NCBI GenBank assembly: GCA_963422445.2
Contig: OY729512.2
Span: forward strand, 1,798,001-1,862,000
Length of the DNA stretch: 64,000 bases
Source of the DNA: G963422445 sp963422445
GTDB taxonomy: Bacteria > Pseudomonadota > Alphaproteobacteria > Thalassobaculales > Thalassobaculaceae
Direction: 5' to 3'
The notes under the pieces are model-generated. The model did no database searches, was not told where the DNA came from, and saw only the letters and a program-made list of their open reading frames with translations. Below, one piece after another: positions 8,598 to 16,621 of this stretch. The position numbers and the translations under genes are program-made. Positions within the stretch are counted from its first letter, which is position 1, and each line of letters opens with the position of its first letter.

Positions 8598-10842
8598 CGA
8601 GCATGCTCCTGATAGCCTCTACGTTGACCCGGTGGGTGGTTCGCCGACGCCTGTCGATGAGGATGGGACGATCCGCGGCTTCCGGCGCCGTCAGGCCGGC
8701 GTCCCGGATCTCACCGATGCTGAACCCCTTTCCGCTTCTCCATCCGCCGGTGGAGGACATGACGCGAGCGGCCGGCTGCTCGCCGGGCCGGGGCGCCGAA
8801 CGGACGGCAACCGTTACGGTCCTGCTGATGTCGTCCACGCCGGAAATGGCCAGGGTGAGCGTGTAGCGGGTCGTTTCGGCGGGGCGGACGGTGCATGTCC
8901 CATCGCTTTCGATCACGCCTGTATCCGGTTCCATGGTCACGCGGGCGTCGCCGGCGTTCCGGGTCGTCCACTCCAGGGTCGCTTCTTCGCCGCCGAAAAC
9001 CGTCGTCGGTTCGGCAGTGAACGAAACAATCTCCGGCAAGGGGTCGGCGGTAATCACGATGAGTGTCACGATCTCCCTGGCCCAATCCACGTTGAAGCGG
9101 GCGTCGCCATTCAGTCGCCGGTCGATCTGGGCATGGTCAACAAAGTTATCCAGGGGGATTGCGATACGATTATCGTCGATCTTTCGTCTGTACGGCCGGT
9201 CCGGCTGACCGCCGAAACCTGCGCGCACCGATGCCTGCCGTTTCGACAAGAGCGAGAGCGTCCCATCCGCGTAGGCGCGGCTCCTGAACTCCTCTCGTGT
9301 CATGACGAGCGGCGTATCGCGCCACTCGCCGGGGCAGGACCCACCGTCGTCCAGCCGCCACCAGAGTCTGGGAAGGTCCAGGACGACGTTCACGGCGCTG
9401 GCGCCCGATCCGAGGCTGCACGATATGCGGTCCGCGCCCGGGTGCGGCGGAACCGCGACGCCGCCCGTCGGCGCTATGGCCTGGAGAGCCGGGGGCGCCA
9501 GCTCCGGGACAAGCGTCGCGCCGTCCATGCCGACGAAGCATATCTCGGTGAGCGGGTATCCCGTCTTCCCCGGTACGAGGACCGTGTCCCGAACATATTC
9601 CGCTCCATCGACATCGATCCGTCTCAAGTCGCGCAGGCACCGGAACGCCATGCTGTCGACCAGGTTCCCTTCCGAAGCGTAAGCCCGGAGAAAGAAGCGA
9701 CCTTCCTTATCGGCCAAAACACCCGACAGCGACTGCCGATCGGGACGGAAGTTCTGTCCCCAGCCCCGTTCGGTCTCCTCACCGACCCTCGCCCATGCAA
9801 TGTCCGGTGAGGATTTCAGCCCCGGTGGGTCGCCGACGAACAGCTCGCCGCCGTCCGAGTTGTCGTAGATGCGCCGCCCGGTCAGCTCGATGCCGGCGGA
9901 GGAGGAGGCGCTCCACTCGCGGAAGCCGCCGACGTCCCCATCCGCTGCGGTCGCGTCCCGGTGGAAATAGTGCGCCCGGAATGCCGCATCGGCGCAACCG
10001 TCCGGCTCGACCGGCGCATGGCCGGTCCGTTGCCATGCGTTCAGCGCGATGACGATGAAGTGTCCGCTCGTGATCCTGGTGATTCTACGTCCCTCGCCGG
10101 CCCAGTTCTTGCGCAGTTTGAATATGAGGGGCTTGCCTTCGAACAGCGGAACGACGTGTTCGCGCCCATCCCGAGAGGAAACGATCAGGCGGCCCCTCAG
10201 AGACGGGACGCGGCATTGTCGGCGGGTGAAATCCAGAGGCTCGCCTTCGAGATGTGCCGCCGCGAGTTGACACTCCTCATCCGCGGACAGGATGACCTCC
10301 CAGGTTGCGGAGGCGGTAACTCTCCGGCAAACCAGTTCCGGGCGGGAATACGGTGACTGTCGCCGCTCCTTTCCCGGATTGCCGGGCTGTCGACCTCGTC
10401 TCCCGGAGATCCGGCGTGGCTTGCGTTTCGTTTTCCGAGAATTACCCGCGCTCGCATCGCCCTCCACACTGCCGTCTGGTTCGCCGACTTCTGGATGCTC
10501 GCCGCTCTTCGGTGGAGAGAACTCCGCATCGTCGTCGGCTGGTGGCGCGACGGAAGACGGCTCGTCGGATTCGGCCTCTGCCGAACAGGGCGGAACCTTA
10601 TCGGCGGCGGAGGAACCGGACGTGGACTCGACGGAAGTGGGGTTCGATTCGTCGGGCTGCCGATCCTCGTCGAGGACTTCGCTTGAAGGCGGATCTCGGG
10701 GAGGTCCGTCCGGTTCGCTCGGGGTTTCGCGGCGAGTATCCCCCGCCAGTTGCTGCTCTGGGCCCGAGCCCGCATTGCTTGCGAAAGGCCAGAGAGATTT
10801 CACCCATGACCGCAGCGCGGCGATTACCGTTGTCATTCGCAT
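8590..10842 (-). CDS. Ig-like/L13e-tailed partner of the DUF1998 helicase
   Basis: A 750-residue protein that I do not recognise as a whole. Residues about 1-30 are weakly hydrophobic; about 30-135 are an acidic Pro/Ser/Glu-rich, probably disordered linker; about 135-165 are very basic ('KTKRKPRRISGRRGR'); a large unassigned globular region follows. Residues about 602-683 read as an Ig-like beta domain ('EATLEWTTRNAGDARVTM' and 'TTRYTLTLAISG'). Residues about 699-748 match the ribosomal protein L13e signature ('GKGFSIGEIRDAGLTAPEA', then 'IDRRRRTTHRVNVEAI'). Its stop overlaps the helicase start by 8 bases, so the two are translationally coupled. Function is unknown. It may be a nucleic-acid or target-binding subunit that recruits the helicase, by analogy with two-gene helicase defence systems. 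The domain assignments are by eye. Confidence 0.75.
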   Translation of the reverse strand: MRMTTVIAALRSWVKSLWPFASNAGSGPEQQLAGDTRRETPSEPDGPPRDPPSSEVLDEDRQPDESNPTSVESTSGSSAADKVPPCSAEAESDEPSSVAPPADDDAEFSPPKSGEHPEVGEPDGSVEGDASAGNSRKTKRKPRRISGRRGRQPGNPGKERRQSPYSRPELVCRRVTASATWEVILSADEECQLAAAHLEGEPLDFTRRQCRVPSLRGRLIVSSRDGREHVVPLFEGKPLIFKLRKNWAGEGRRITRITSGHFIVIALNAWQRTGHAPVEPDGCADAAFRAHYFHRDATAADGDVGGFREWSASSSAGIELTGRRIYDNSDGGELFVGDPPGLKSSPDIAWARVGEETERGWGQNFRPDRQSLSGVLADKEGRFFLRAYASEGNLVDSMAFRCLRDLRRIDVDGAEYVRDTVLVPGKTGYPLTEICFVGMDGATLVPELAPPALQAIAPTGGVAVPPHPGADRISCSLGSGASAVNVVLDLPRLWWRLDDGGSCPGEWRDTPLVMTREEFRSRAYADGTLSLLSKRQASVRAGFGGQPDRPYRRKIDDNRIAIPLDNFVDHAQIDRRLNGDARFNVDWAREIVTLIVITADPLPEIVSFTAEPTTVFGGEEATLEWTTRNAGDARVTMEPDTGVIESDGTCTVRPAETTRYTLTLAISGVDDISRTVTVAVRSAPRPGEQPAARVMSSTGGWRSGKGFSIGEIRDAGLTAPEAADRPILIDRRRRTTHRVNVEAIRSMLDA

Positions 10843-10845
10843 CGA

Positions 10846-11049
10846 TCATTCCAGAACCACATCGGGGCCCCACGGTCGGGCCCGATAAACCCACGCCCGA
10901 CCGCCAAGCGTGGGTAAGGGCCTCCATGACGAGACCACGAGCCGGTTGGCGGAAACCTCGCGTTCCCCGGCGATCTTTTCGATGCGCGCCCACTGCTCCG
11001 ACGTGACCCGGATGGTCCTCGTCAACGTCTCCGCCATCGGCTGATCCAT
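10846..11049 (-). pseudogene. Truncated ribbon-helix-helix protein
   Basis: The first 40 or so residues ('RTIRVTSEQWARIEKIAG', 'VSANRLVV') resemble the intact ribbon-helix-helix protein at 30266-30589. At about 10930 the sequence diverges ('SSWRPLPTLGGRAWVY') and stops three bases before the next gene start. The body (the 'ELAIEALDRREWP' part of the intact protein) is missing, so this is a 5' remnant joined to foreign DNA. The junction region carries an inverted repeat, CGGTCGGGC (10873-10881) with GCCCGACCG (10895-10903). Possible starts are 11049 and 11037. Confidence 0.6.
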
Positions 11050-11290
11050 CCCCCTCAGCAAGATTCGATCACGGTACGGTACGACAGCTTCGCCGGAATT
11101 CGTAGCGATCGGTGCATCGACAGACTTGGCTCGGTGCGATTGGGGCGAGCCAAGACGCCTTCAGTGTCGTAGTCAGATTGAGCGCTGTCAACAGCGAGCG
11201 CAACCGGGCGCGCAGGCTCCTGTCACACGCCAAACGCCTGATCGGGCGCACAGCCCGCAAGGCATTGATTCGGTGGGTGAATTCGTGCAG

Positions 11291-11770
11291 TCAGCCTGAG
11301 TGCTCCGGGCACCCGATCGGGCGTGACTCGGCCCAACAACACCCTGACGGTATAAGTCGTTGAAATTGCCTCCAAATGCATGACAGGCGCGCGCTTGGCG
11401 CTCCCCGCAGCCTGCTGCGTGTGGTGTGAGAACCAAGACCCCGACGGGGGTCCGGATGGTCGAAGCCGACCTGCACACCGTAACCGGCTTGAATCGCCGG
11501 CGCCGCAAGGGTTTGGAGCCGCCGCGGCGATTGAGCGAGACGACCGGGCCGCGACACCTGAGCGCGTTCCGCGTTGTCGTCCAAGGGATAGAGGTAACAA
11601 AACGCGTGTCCTGGCGCAAGTCGGCGGCGGCGTTCATCGCACATGGCGCACCGCGGCCGGGAGCGTTCCCTCAGCGCATACGCGCGGCCGCACATGTTCC
11701 GCCGGGCAAAGGGGCGCCGCGCACATGTTCCCGCAGCGCACGGGCGGACGGTGAATGCGACGCAGTTCAT
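11291..11770 (-). CDS. Possible cysteine-rich small protein
   Basis: A 159-codon frame with ATG at 11770 behind an AAAGGAG motif ten bases upstream. The first 70 residues are rich in Cys and Arg ('GTCARRPFARRNMCGRAY', 'RPRCAMCDERRRR'), which could be zinc ligands. The second half passes through the degenerate repeat R1 and looks non-coding. No family is recognised. The frame may be open only because of high GC; the good ribosome binding site is the main argument for it. Confidence 0.22.
   Translation of the reverse strand: MNCVAFTVRPCAAGTCARRPFARRNMCGRAYALRERSRPRCAMCDERRRRLAPGHAFCYLYPLDDNAERAQVSRPGRLAQSPRRLQTLAAPAIQAGYGVQVGFDHPDPRRGLGSHTTRSRLRGAPSARLSCIWRQFQRLIPSGCCWAESRPIGCPEHSG
11416..11537 (-). 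repeat. Degenerate repeat R1
   Basis: Read on the minus strand it starts CGCTCAATCGCCGCGGCGGC and ends TTCTCACACCACACGCA. The same two blocks, about 80 bases apart, occur at 28663-28784 (R2, same strand) and, more divergent, at 29716-29835 (R3, plus strand). In translation all three give a shared pattern of SPRRL then SHTTR, so they may be relics of one small gene family. Confidence 0.7.
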
Positions 11771-12180
11771 GGCGATGGCTCTCCTTTCACTCGTTACCGC
11801 GAGCGCGGGCGTGGTTGGGTAACCCGTTACCGCTGCGTCAGCCGCGCGGGTGCGGCGGACAGTGCGGTCCACGGACATCGGGGTGCGAACGGAGCCGCGG
11901 GCAGTCCCCGGATCGGGTCCGGGGCAGGCAGTGCGAAGCACGCTGCCGGACGCGGAGACGGCAGCGCCCGCACCGGAGCCGACAGCGCTGTCGGCGCGAC
12001 TGCGGACGGTGGTGCCGATGCCGGTGGACGGCGATGGACGAAGTGCGGGGGCGAGCGAGGCGGAGACCACGACGGCAAGCACGGCGCGGAACGCCGGCGC
12101 GAGCGCCGGCCCCCGGATCAGGGTCCCGGGTAGGCTCCGTGTGGCAGGCAGTGCAGGGTGCGGCCCGTCCATTCCCGCCG

Positions 12181-12346
12181 TCACCGTCCGGTGCGGCGGC
12201 GCGGGTCCTCGATGAAGTGGATGAAGTATGTAGACATCGCCCGCGCTGAGGATGTCGGGGTGGCGGTACAGGTCGCCGACCACCTCGTCGTCGGGGAGTA
12301 CACGGGCTTCGTCTTCGCCGACGCTCTGGAAGGCGATTTCGGTCAT
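12181..12346 (-). CDS. Small hypothetical protein, probably frameshifted
   Basis: ATG at 12346 behind a TGGAGA motif begins a protein-like segment ('MTEIAFQSVGEDEARVLPDD', then 'VVGDLYRHPDIL'). The frame itself stays open far to the left, but near 12220 a neighbouring frame gives 'HFIHFIEDPRRRTGR' and a stop at 12181. The likely original gene is thus about 54 codons with a one- or two-base indel near its end. The family is not recognised. It lies downstream of ssb on the same strand. Confidence 0.35.
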
Positions 12347-12543
12347 GGCAGTCTCCACACTGTCGAGGTGAGGCGGTGGCGCGCGACTCCCTGTCCCGCC
12401 GCGCGGCTCGCACTCGGAAAGCGAACCTCCGGCTCCCGGACCGTCGGCGCCGGGCTCCGGCCCGCCTGAACGAAAGAAGGGGCGGACCCCGCGCCGGATG
12501 CCGGCACGGGGCGCGCCCTCGAGGCGTGGAAGGCGGTCGTCCG

Positions 12544-12992
12544 TCAGAACGGAAGCGGGTCCGCATCCCCCTCTCCGGCCGGCGCCGCGGCACCGTTCAC
12601 CGACTCCGCCGGCGTCCGGGTGGCGATGTCGCCGTTCGCCGCGCTCGCACGATCGAGGAACTGGATGCGCGAGCCGGGCGCCAGCAGGATCTCGGTGGAG
12701 AAGCGGTCGGCGTCCTCGCCGTCCTTGCGCCAGCGCCGCGTCTGCATCTTGCCCGCGACGTAGACCAGCCGGCCCTTCCTCGCGGTCTTGACCAGCATGT
12801 CGACGAGGCCGGGCTGGAACGTGACGACGCGGTGCCACTCGGTGCGGTCGATGCGCTCGCCGTTCCTGTCGATGTACGACTCGTCGGTCGCGATGCTCAG
12901 GTTCGCCACGCGGCCCCCGAGACGAGATGGTTGACCGTGACGTCGGCGCCGAGGCGGCCGATGACTTCCGCGCGGTTCAATCCGAAGCTCAT
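12544..12992 (-). pseudogene. ssb: Single-stranded DNA-binding protein, frameshifted
   Basis: SSB of about 149 codons of the type carried by mobile elements, which coats single-stranded DNA. A strong AAGGAG precedes the ATG at 12992. The N-terminus 'MSFGLNRAEVIGRLGADVTV' is typical of SSB but runs into a stop after 31 residues. The OB-fold continues in another frame from 12909 ('ANLSIATDESYIDRNGE', 'IDRTEWHRVVTF', 'KGRLVYVAGK') to the acidic tail ending 'GDADPLPF', whose last residues fit the SSB protein-interaction tip. The break is in a run of five G on the minus strand (about 12914-12918) where six would keep the frame. It is either a real loss or a homopolymer sequencing error. A GTG at 12909 could allow an N-truncated product. 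Confidence 0.85.
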
Positions 12993-13074
12993 GGCGATCT
13001 CCTTGCGTTCTGGATTCTGACGATGGGTTCGAGAACGGCGGGACCGGAACCTCTCGCTCCGGCCCCTTGTCCGT

Positions 13075-13251
13075 TCATCCTTCTTCCACTTTCCTCCAAC
13101 TCCGGGTCTCCGGGACCTCGCGGTCGGGACAGCGCTGGGCCAGGTCGTCGGCGAGCGTCTGCCGCACGGCGTCGAGGTCGATGCCGACTTCGGCGAGCAG
13201 CAGGCCGCCGGCCGGGGTTACGAGGTCGTAGTCGTGGTACAGGTCGAACAT
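13075..13251 (-). CDS. Small hypothetical protein
   Basis: 58 residues beginning 'MFDLYHDYDLVTPAGG', with AGGAGG six bases before the ATG at 13251, a very good ribosome binding site that decides the start over the longer open frame. It ends 'ETRSWRKVEEG'. No family recognised. It lies between the zinc-ribbon gene and ssb on the same strand, so it is probably part of the same mobile-element transcript. Confidence 0.55.
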   Translation of the reverse strand: MFDLYHDYDLVTPAGGLLLAEVGIDLDAVRQTLADDLAQRCPDREVPETRSWRKVEEG

Positions 13252-13380
13252 TCCGGGCCTCCTGGGACGGTGCCGCGCCCGGTGCGGAAAGGACCCGCTC
13301 CCTCCCGTCCGCCGGGCGCTTGCCCGGCATTCGCCGTTCTCTACCTCCAGCATGTCGCGAGCGCCGCCGACGGGAGCCGC

Positions 13381-14353
13381 TCAGGACCAGCCCGTCACCG
13401 TCGCGGTGATCGGGGCGTCGCTGACGATTTCGACCTCGTGGAGTGAGAGCTTCGCGAACACCAGGCTGGCGGCGGCCTCGGCCTCGGAATCGAACGGGCC
13501 GTGCACCGTCCCGGTGTCGAGCTCGATCACCGCGAAGGTGGGCTCCCATACCGGAATGCCGCGGAAGTGCGCGGACCGCTCATACGACCGGTTGGCGCAC
13601 TCGGGGCAGCGGCAGGCGCCGTACGCGGGTTGCCCGCAGTCCGTGCAGGCATTGCGGACGCGGCGCTCGGCATATCGCCGGCGGGCCGCGTCGTTCCTCC
13701 CGGCGCTGTCGCGCCGCTCGCCCTCCACGGTCGCGCAGACCCCGCACCGGGACTGACCGTCGAAAGCGGGCTCGCCGCACGTCACGCACAAGCCGCGCTC
13801 GCGGAGCCGGCGATACCGCCCGCGTTCGGCCGCGCGGCGCGCTTCACGGCACCGGTCGCAGACCGTTCCGCCGTCAACGGGAGGCCGGCGGCCGCATCGG
13901 GTGCATGTCACGGCCTCGACGCGGGCCCGTCGGCGCTTCGCACTCGCGGTGCGGGCGGCCTTGCGTTTGGCGCCGGGGTCCCTCCCGCCATAGAGCTCGC
14001 CCCGGGCTTTCGCTTCGACATACCGTGCGCGGTCGGCGGTCCGGCGCCGCAGGCTCCCTGCCGCATTCCGTGCAGAGCCCGCGCGCGATCCTGTCGGCGA
14101 TCCGCCGCCGGTCACGCGCACGTTCGCTGGCCGGGTTGCGGCGGCGCTTGACGCCCGCGGCCCGCCGCCGGGCGTCGCGGGCGCGCTCCGATGCCCGGCG
14201 CTTCTCGGCGCACGCGCCGCACAAGGCAAACCCGTCCTCGGACCGGCGCTCGCCGCATCGCGGACACAATCCGGCCGCCTTGCGTTCGGCGGTGCGCTTT
14301 CTGAACCGCGCGCGGTCGGCGGCGCGGCCCTGTGCGGGGTCACGGTAGGCCAT
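13381..14353 (-). pseudogene. Multi-zinc-ribbon protein, frameshifted
   Basis: The ATG at 14353 (TGGAG upstream) begins 'MAYRDPAQGRAADRARF' and then runs through repeated zinc-ribbon units separated by Arg/Ala-rich helices: CPRCG/CGAC, CTECG (second pair missing), CTRCG/CDRC, CVTCG/CGVC, CTDCG/CPEC. The first two units are in one frame and the last three in another; the switch falls at about 14030-14075, exactly where the second CxxC of unit two should be, so a small deletion is likely. The C-terminal 70 residues ('IPVWEPTFAVIELDTGTVHG') form a separate domain. This may bind nucleic acid through tandem zinc ribbons, but function is unknown. If the frame were intact it would be about 320 residues. 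Confidence 0.6.
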
Positions 14354-14441
14354 GGTCGGCTCCAGGTGGTGAGAGGGGGGTACAGGGGGTGGGACGCGGC
14401 GCACGCCCGCCCGGCGGCGGGACGTTCGCACAAGCGCGCTG

Positions 14442-14768
14442 TCAGCCCTTCTGGCGGCGGTCGGCGAATATCCCCAGGCTGCGCCAGCCCCAGATCTGCA
14501 CCCCGCAGTGGCGCAGCTTGACCCCCGTCGCGATGATGATCTCGTCGCGGGCGGGCCGCATGGTCTCGACCGCCTTCCGCGGCAGGATCGTGCCGCGCGC
14601 CCTGCGCCGGCCCTTCGGCTTCGTCTCGCCGGCCTGGACGGGGACGATCTCGCCGTTGGCGAGCGAGTGGAATCGCTCCACGACGTAGCGGTCGTCTTCG
14701 AGACCGCCGCCGACGAAGTGGGTGAGAAACGTGCGCGCGTCGCCGCGCGGTGCGAGTGCCGTCTGCAT
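14442..14768 (-). CDS. Hypothetical 108-residue protein
   Basis: ATG at 14768 with AAGGAG nine bases upstream. The protein ('TFLTHFVGGGLEDDRYVV', basic centre 'KPKGRRRARGTILPRK', 'HCGVQIWGWRSLGIFAD') has normal composition and no membrane segment. Not recognised. It is the first gene of the minus-strand cluster that continues with the zinc-ribbon protein, a 58-aa protein and ssb, which suggests a conserved accessory module of a plasmid, phage or integrative element. Confidence 0.6.
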   Translation of the reverse strand: MQTALAPRGDARTFLTHFVGGGLEDDRYVVERFHSLANGEIVPVQAGETKPKGRRRARGTILPRKAVETMRPARDEIIIATGVKLRHCGVQIWGWRSLGIFADRRQKG

Positions 14769-14913
14769 GGTGCCGTGCTCCTTCGACAGGTGAACGGGAA
14801 CGGCGGCGGCGGCCTCTCTCCGGACCGTCCGCCCCCGCGCCCGCTTCCGGCCGGACCTCTCCTCCCGGCGGCGCGGGAGCAGTTCCGGGGAGCAGGCAGG
14901 ACGGCGGTCGTAT

Positions 14914-15085
14914 TGACGTCTATACGGATACGCTGAGGGGGCGTATGGCCGCGGCCGGCGCTCTCGTCAGACCGGCGGCGGCGCGATACAAGGACCGGGG
15001 AAACAGCGAGGCTGGAATGACAATGACAACACTTGGTGTTATAGAATATGGACGGTGAGCGGCGGACCTAGATTGCATCGCAATC
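14914..15085 (+). promoter_or_regulatory. Regulatory region with operator-like palindrome upstream of abi gene
   Basis: The intergenic stretch 14769-15146 contains TGACGTCTATACGGATAC at 14914-14931 and the palindrome GATTGC-ATC-GCAATC at 15071-15085. Both have counterparts upstream of the fitA pseudogene (16257-16274 and 16335-16349). The sequence TTATAGAAT near 15036 could serve as a -10 element. The palindrome is probably an operator, perhaps for the FitA-like antitoxin whose broken gene lies 1.3 kb downstream; that assignment is inference. Confidence 0.55.
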
Positions 15086-15146
15086 GGTGAGTAAATTTGG
15101 TTTCCGGACGAGCGGAGAACGTCACCATAGATATGCAGGTGCGGGC

Positions 15147-16031
15147 GTGAAGATATCCGCTAAAACCATCGAACGACTAACTGAGATCATCACGGGCAAT
15201 ACGAATAAGAGCCCGTATCGCTCCGGGCCGCAGCTCATCGAGTTCTTCCGTGACTTCGGCGAGCGTGACCTGTACGGCCAAGAGTTCCCGGCGCGAGGGT
15301 ATTACGTGCAGGAGAAGCTGAGGAAGTTCAACGGAACGGAGACGGTTAAGCAGATTATTTCGGCGGCCTTCTATTTTTTCGCCGAAGACGGATTTAATCC
15401 CGAGGAACAGGCGCATGCATTCAATCGCCTCTTGGCCCAGGACGGGTATCATCTCGTGATCGAATACCGGTCGGGCTGGATGGAGGGCGACAAGTATGTG
15501 AAGGTGGATCCGTATTTCGAAATAGAACCGCTCTTACCTGCCATGATCGTCCCGGAGGGACTTTCTGCCATTAACTACAACGCGGTCAACGAACAAATTT
15601 CTAAGGCCAACAAGAGAATCGAGACGGGAGATTTCTCGGGCGCAATCGCCAGAAGTTACACCCTCATCGAGCATTTGTTAAAGCTTATCCTGCGGGAATC
15701 AGGAGTCGCGTTTAACGAAAACGAGGACGACATCCGGGCGCTGTACAGGCTCGTCCGCGAACCGCTCAACCTGAAACCGGATGGTGAAGGAATTGCTGCT
15801 CCGCTGAAGCCGATCCTGGACGGTTTTCAGAAACTGGTTTCCGGCCTCTACGAGATATCGAACAAGGCGAGCGATCGGCACGCCCGGCGCTATAACCCTG
15901 CTGAGCACCACGCCAAACTGGCGGTGAACGCAGCGTTCTCTCTTTGCGAGTTTCTGGTGAAATCAAGGGACTACCAGAGAAGTCTTGATGCGCATTCAAC
16001 CGGAGCCAATATCCGGGAAACGCGGGCATGA
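15147..16031 (+). CDS. Abortive infection family protein (Abi_C-like)
   Basis: About 294 residues. The C-terminal half ('DFSGAIARSYTLIEHLLKLI', then 'LYEISNKASDRHARRYN' and 'EHHAKLAVNAAFSLCEFLV') matches the abortive infection C-terminal (Abi_C) type, an alpha-helical domain with a conserved Arg/His region reminiscent of HEPN folds. The N-terminal half is unassigned. The start is uncertain: GTG at 15147 overlaps a five-codon mini-frame (ATG at 15133, stop TGA overlapping the GTG), while GTG at 15087 begins right next to the operator palindrome and would add 20 residues. Codon use is less GC-biased than in its neighbours, a sign of separate origin. Family members are thought to shut down infected cells; the trigger is unknown. 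Confidence 0.7.
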   Translation: MKISAKTIERLTEIITGNTNKSPYRSGPQLIEFFRDFGERDLYGQEFPARGYYVQEKLRKFNGTETVKQIISAAFYFFAEDGFNPEEQAHAFNRLLAQDGYHLVIEYRSGWMEGDKYVKVDPYFEIEPLLPAMIVPEGLSAINYNAVNEQISKANKRIETGDFSGAIARSYTLIEHLLKLILRESGVAFNENEDDIRALYRLVREPLNLKPDGEGIAAPLKPILDGFQKLVSGLYEISNKASDRHARRYNPAEHHAKLAVNAAFSLCEFLVKSRDYQRSLDAHSTGANIRETRA

Positions 16032-16256
16032 CCTGGACACGGGTCACGACCACCGTTACCAGCTTTATCGTCAAGACAATATTGATCGTATGCTCCTTCA
16101 TCGGACTTGGGAATCCTCGATGCGTGTATGGTCGATTAGAGAGTGCATCAATGCCTCGTCCCTCTCCCGAGTACAGACCGCCGCCCCGTTCACGGTCCGA
16201 CTCACCCTCTCCGTGGTACACAGCGCTGCATGGTCGCAGATAAACGGTGGCGGTGC

Positions 16257-16349
16257 TGACAGCTATACAGATACGGACGACCGAAACATGATCCCGACCG
16301 GCGTTGCGGGCCGGTCGTACGCTCGCGGTATCTTGATTGCATAGCAATC
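16257..16349 (+). promoter_or_regulatory. Regulatory region of fitAB remnant, duplicate of the abi upstream region
   Basis: TGACAGCTATACAGATAC (16257-16274) and the palindrome GATTGC-ATA-GCAATC (16335-16349) copy the elements upstream of the abi gene. The 30 bases after the palindrome are also alike (ggttctggacgaacggga here, ggtttccggacgagcgga there). The stretch 16032-16256 contains no recognisable gene. Confidence 0.55.
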
Positions 16350-16389
16350 GTCGCATGAATTAGGTTCTGGACGAACGGGAGGCATAGCC

Positions 16390-16621
16390 ATGGCGAGCAT
16401 CACGATCCGCAGCCTTGACGACGACGTGAAGACCCGGCTGCGCGTACGCGCAGCCGAACATCACTGATCCAGGGAGGGGGAGATGCGGCTGATTCTGCGC
16501 GATGCCGTCGGGCGCAAAGCCGGGTTCGCGGAATCTCGCAAGCATCATCCGTTTGCATTTCTGCCCGGACAACGGGGTGGACCTGGATCTGCCGCCGCGC
16601 GAGCCGCCGGCGTTCGATTGA
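16390..16621 (+). pseudogene. FitA/VapB-like ribbon-helix-helix antitoxin, broken
   Basis: Begins 'MASITIRSLDDDVKTRLRVR' behind GGGAGG, the typical FitA-like ribbon-helix-helix N-terminus. Codon 26 is TGA (CGA would be expected in the family), after which the frame continues as 'REGEMRLILRDAVGRKAG', and then a one-base insertion near 16530 moves the last part ('VDLDLPPREPPAFD') to another frame ending at 16621. With a nonsense codon and a frameshift it cannot give a full antitoxin, though a 25-residue DNA-binding stub could be made. Confidence 0.8.

Larger units (their letters stand above)
11062..12180. other. GC-rich repeat region, no confident gene
   Basis: About 1.1 kb in which several long frames are open on both strands because of high GC and few stops; none has convincing protein character throughout. 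Parts of it (about 11416-11540 and 11870-12120) recur in inverted orientation at about 29380-29835, for example the shared words GGGCGAGCGAGGCG and AGCACGCTGCCGGA. A half-palindrome CACCGATCG (minus strand, near 11115) resembles the palindromes at 29948 and 30076. Confidence 0.6.

Noticed and set aside
7308..8612. 434-codon plus-strand open frame
   Set aside because: Antisense to the helicase N-terminal domain, which carries clear motifs.
11291..12838. 515-codon minus-strand open frame
   Set aside because: Crosses ssb in the wrong frame and runs through repeat DNA; only short internal stretches look protein-like and those are listed separately at low confidence.
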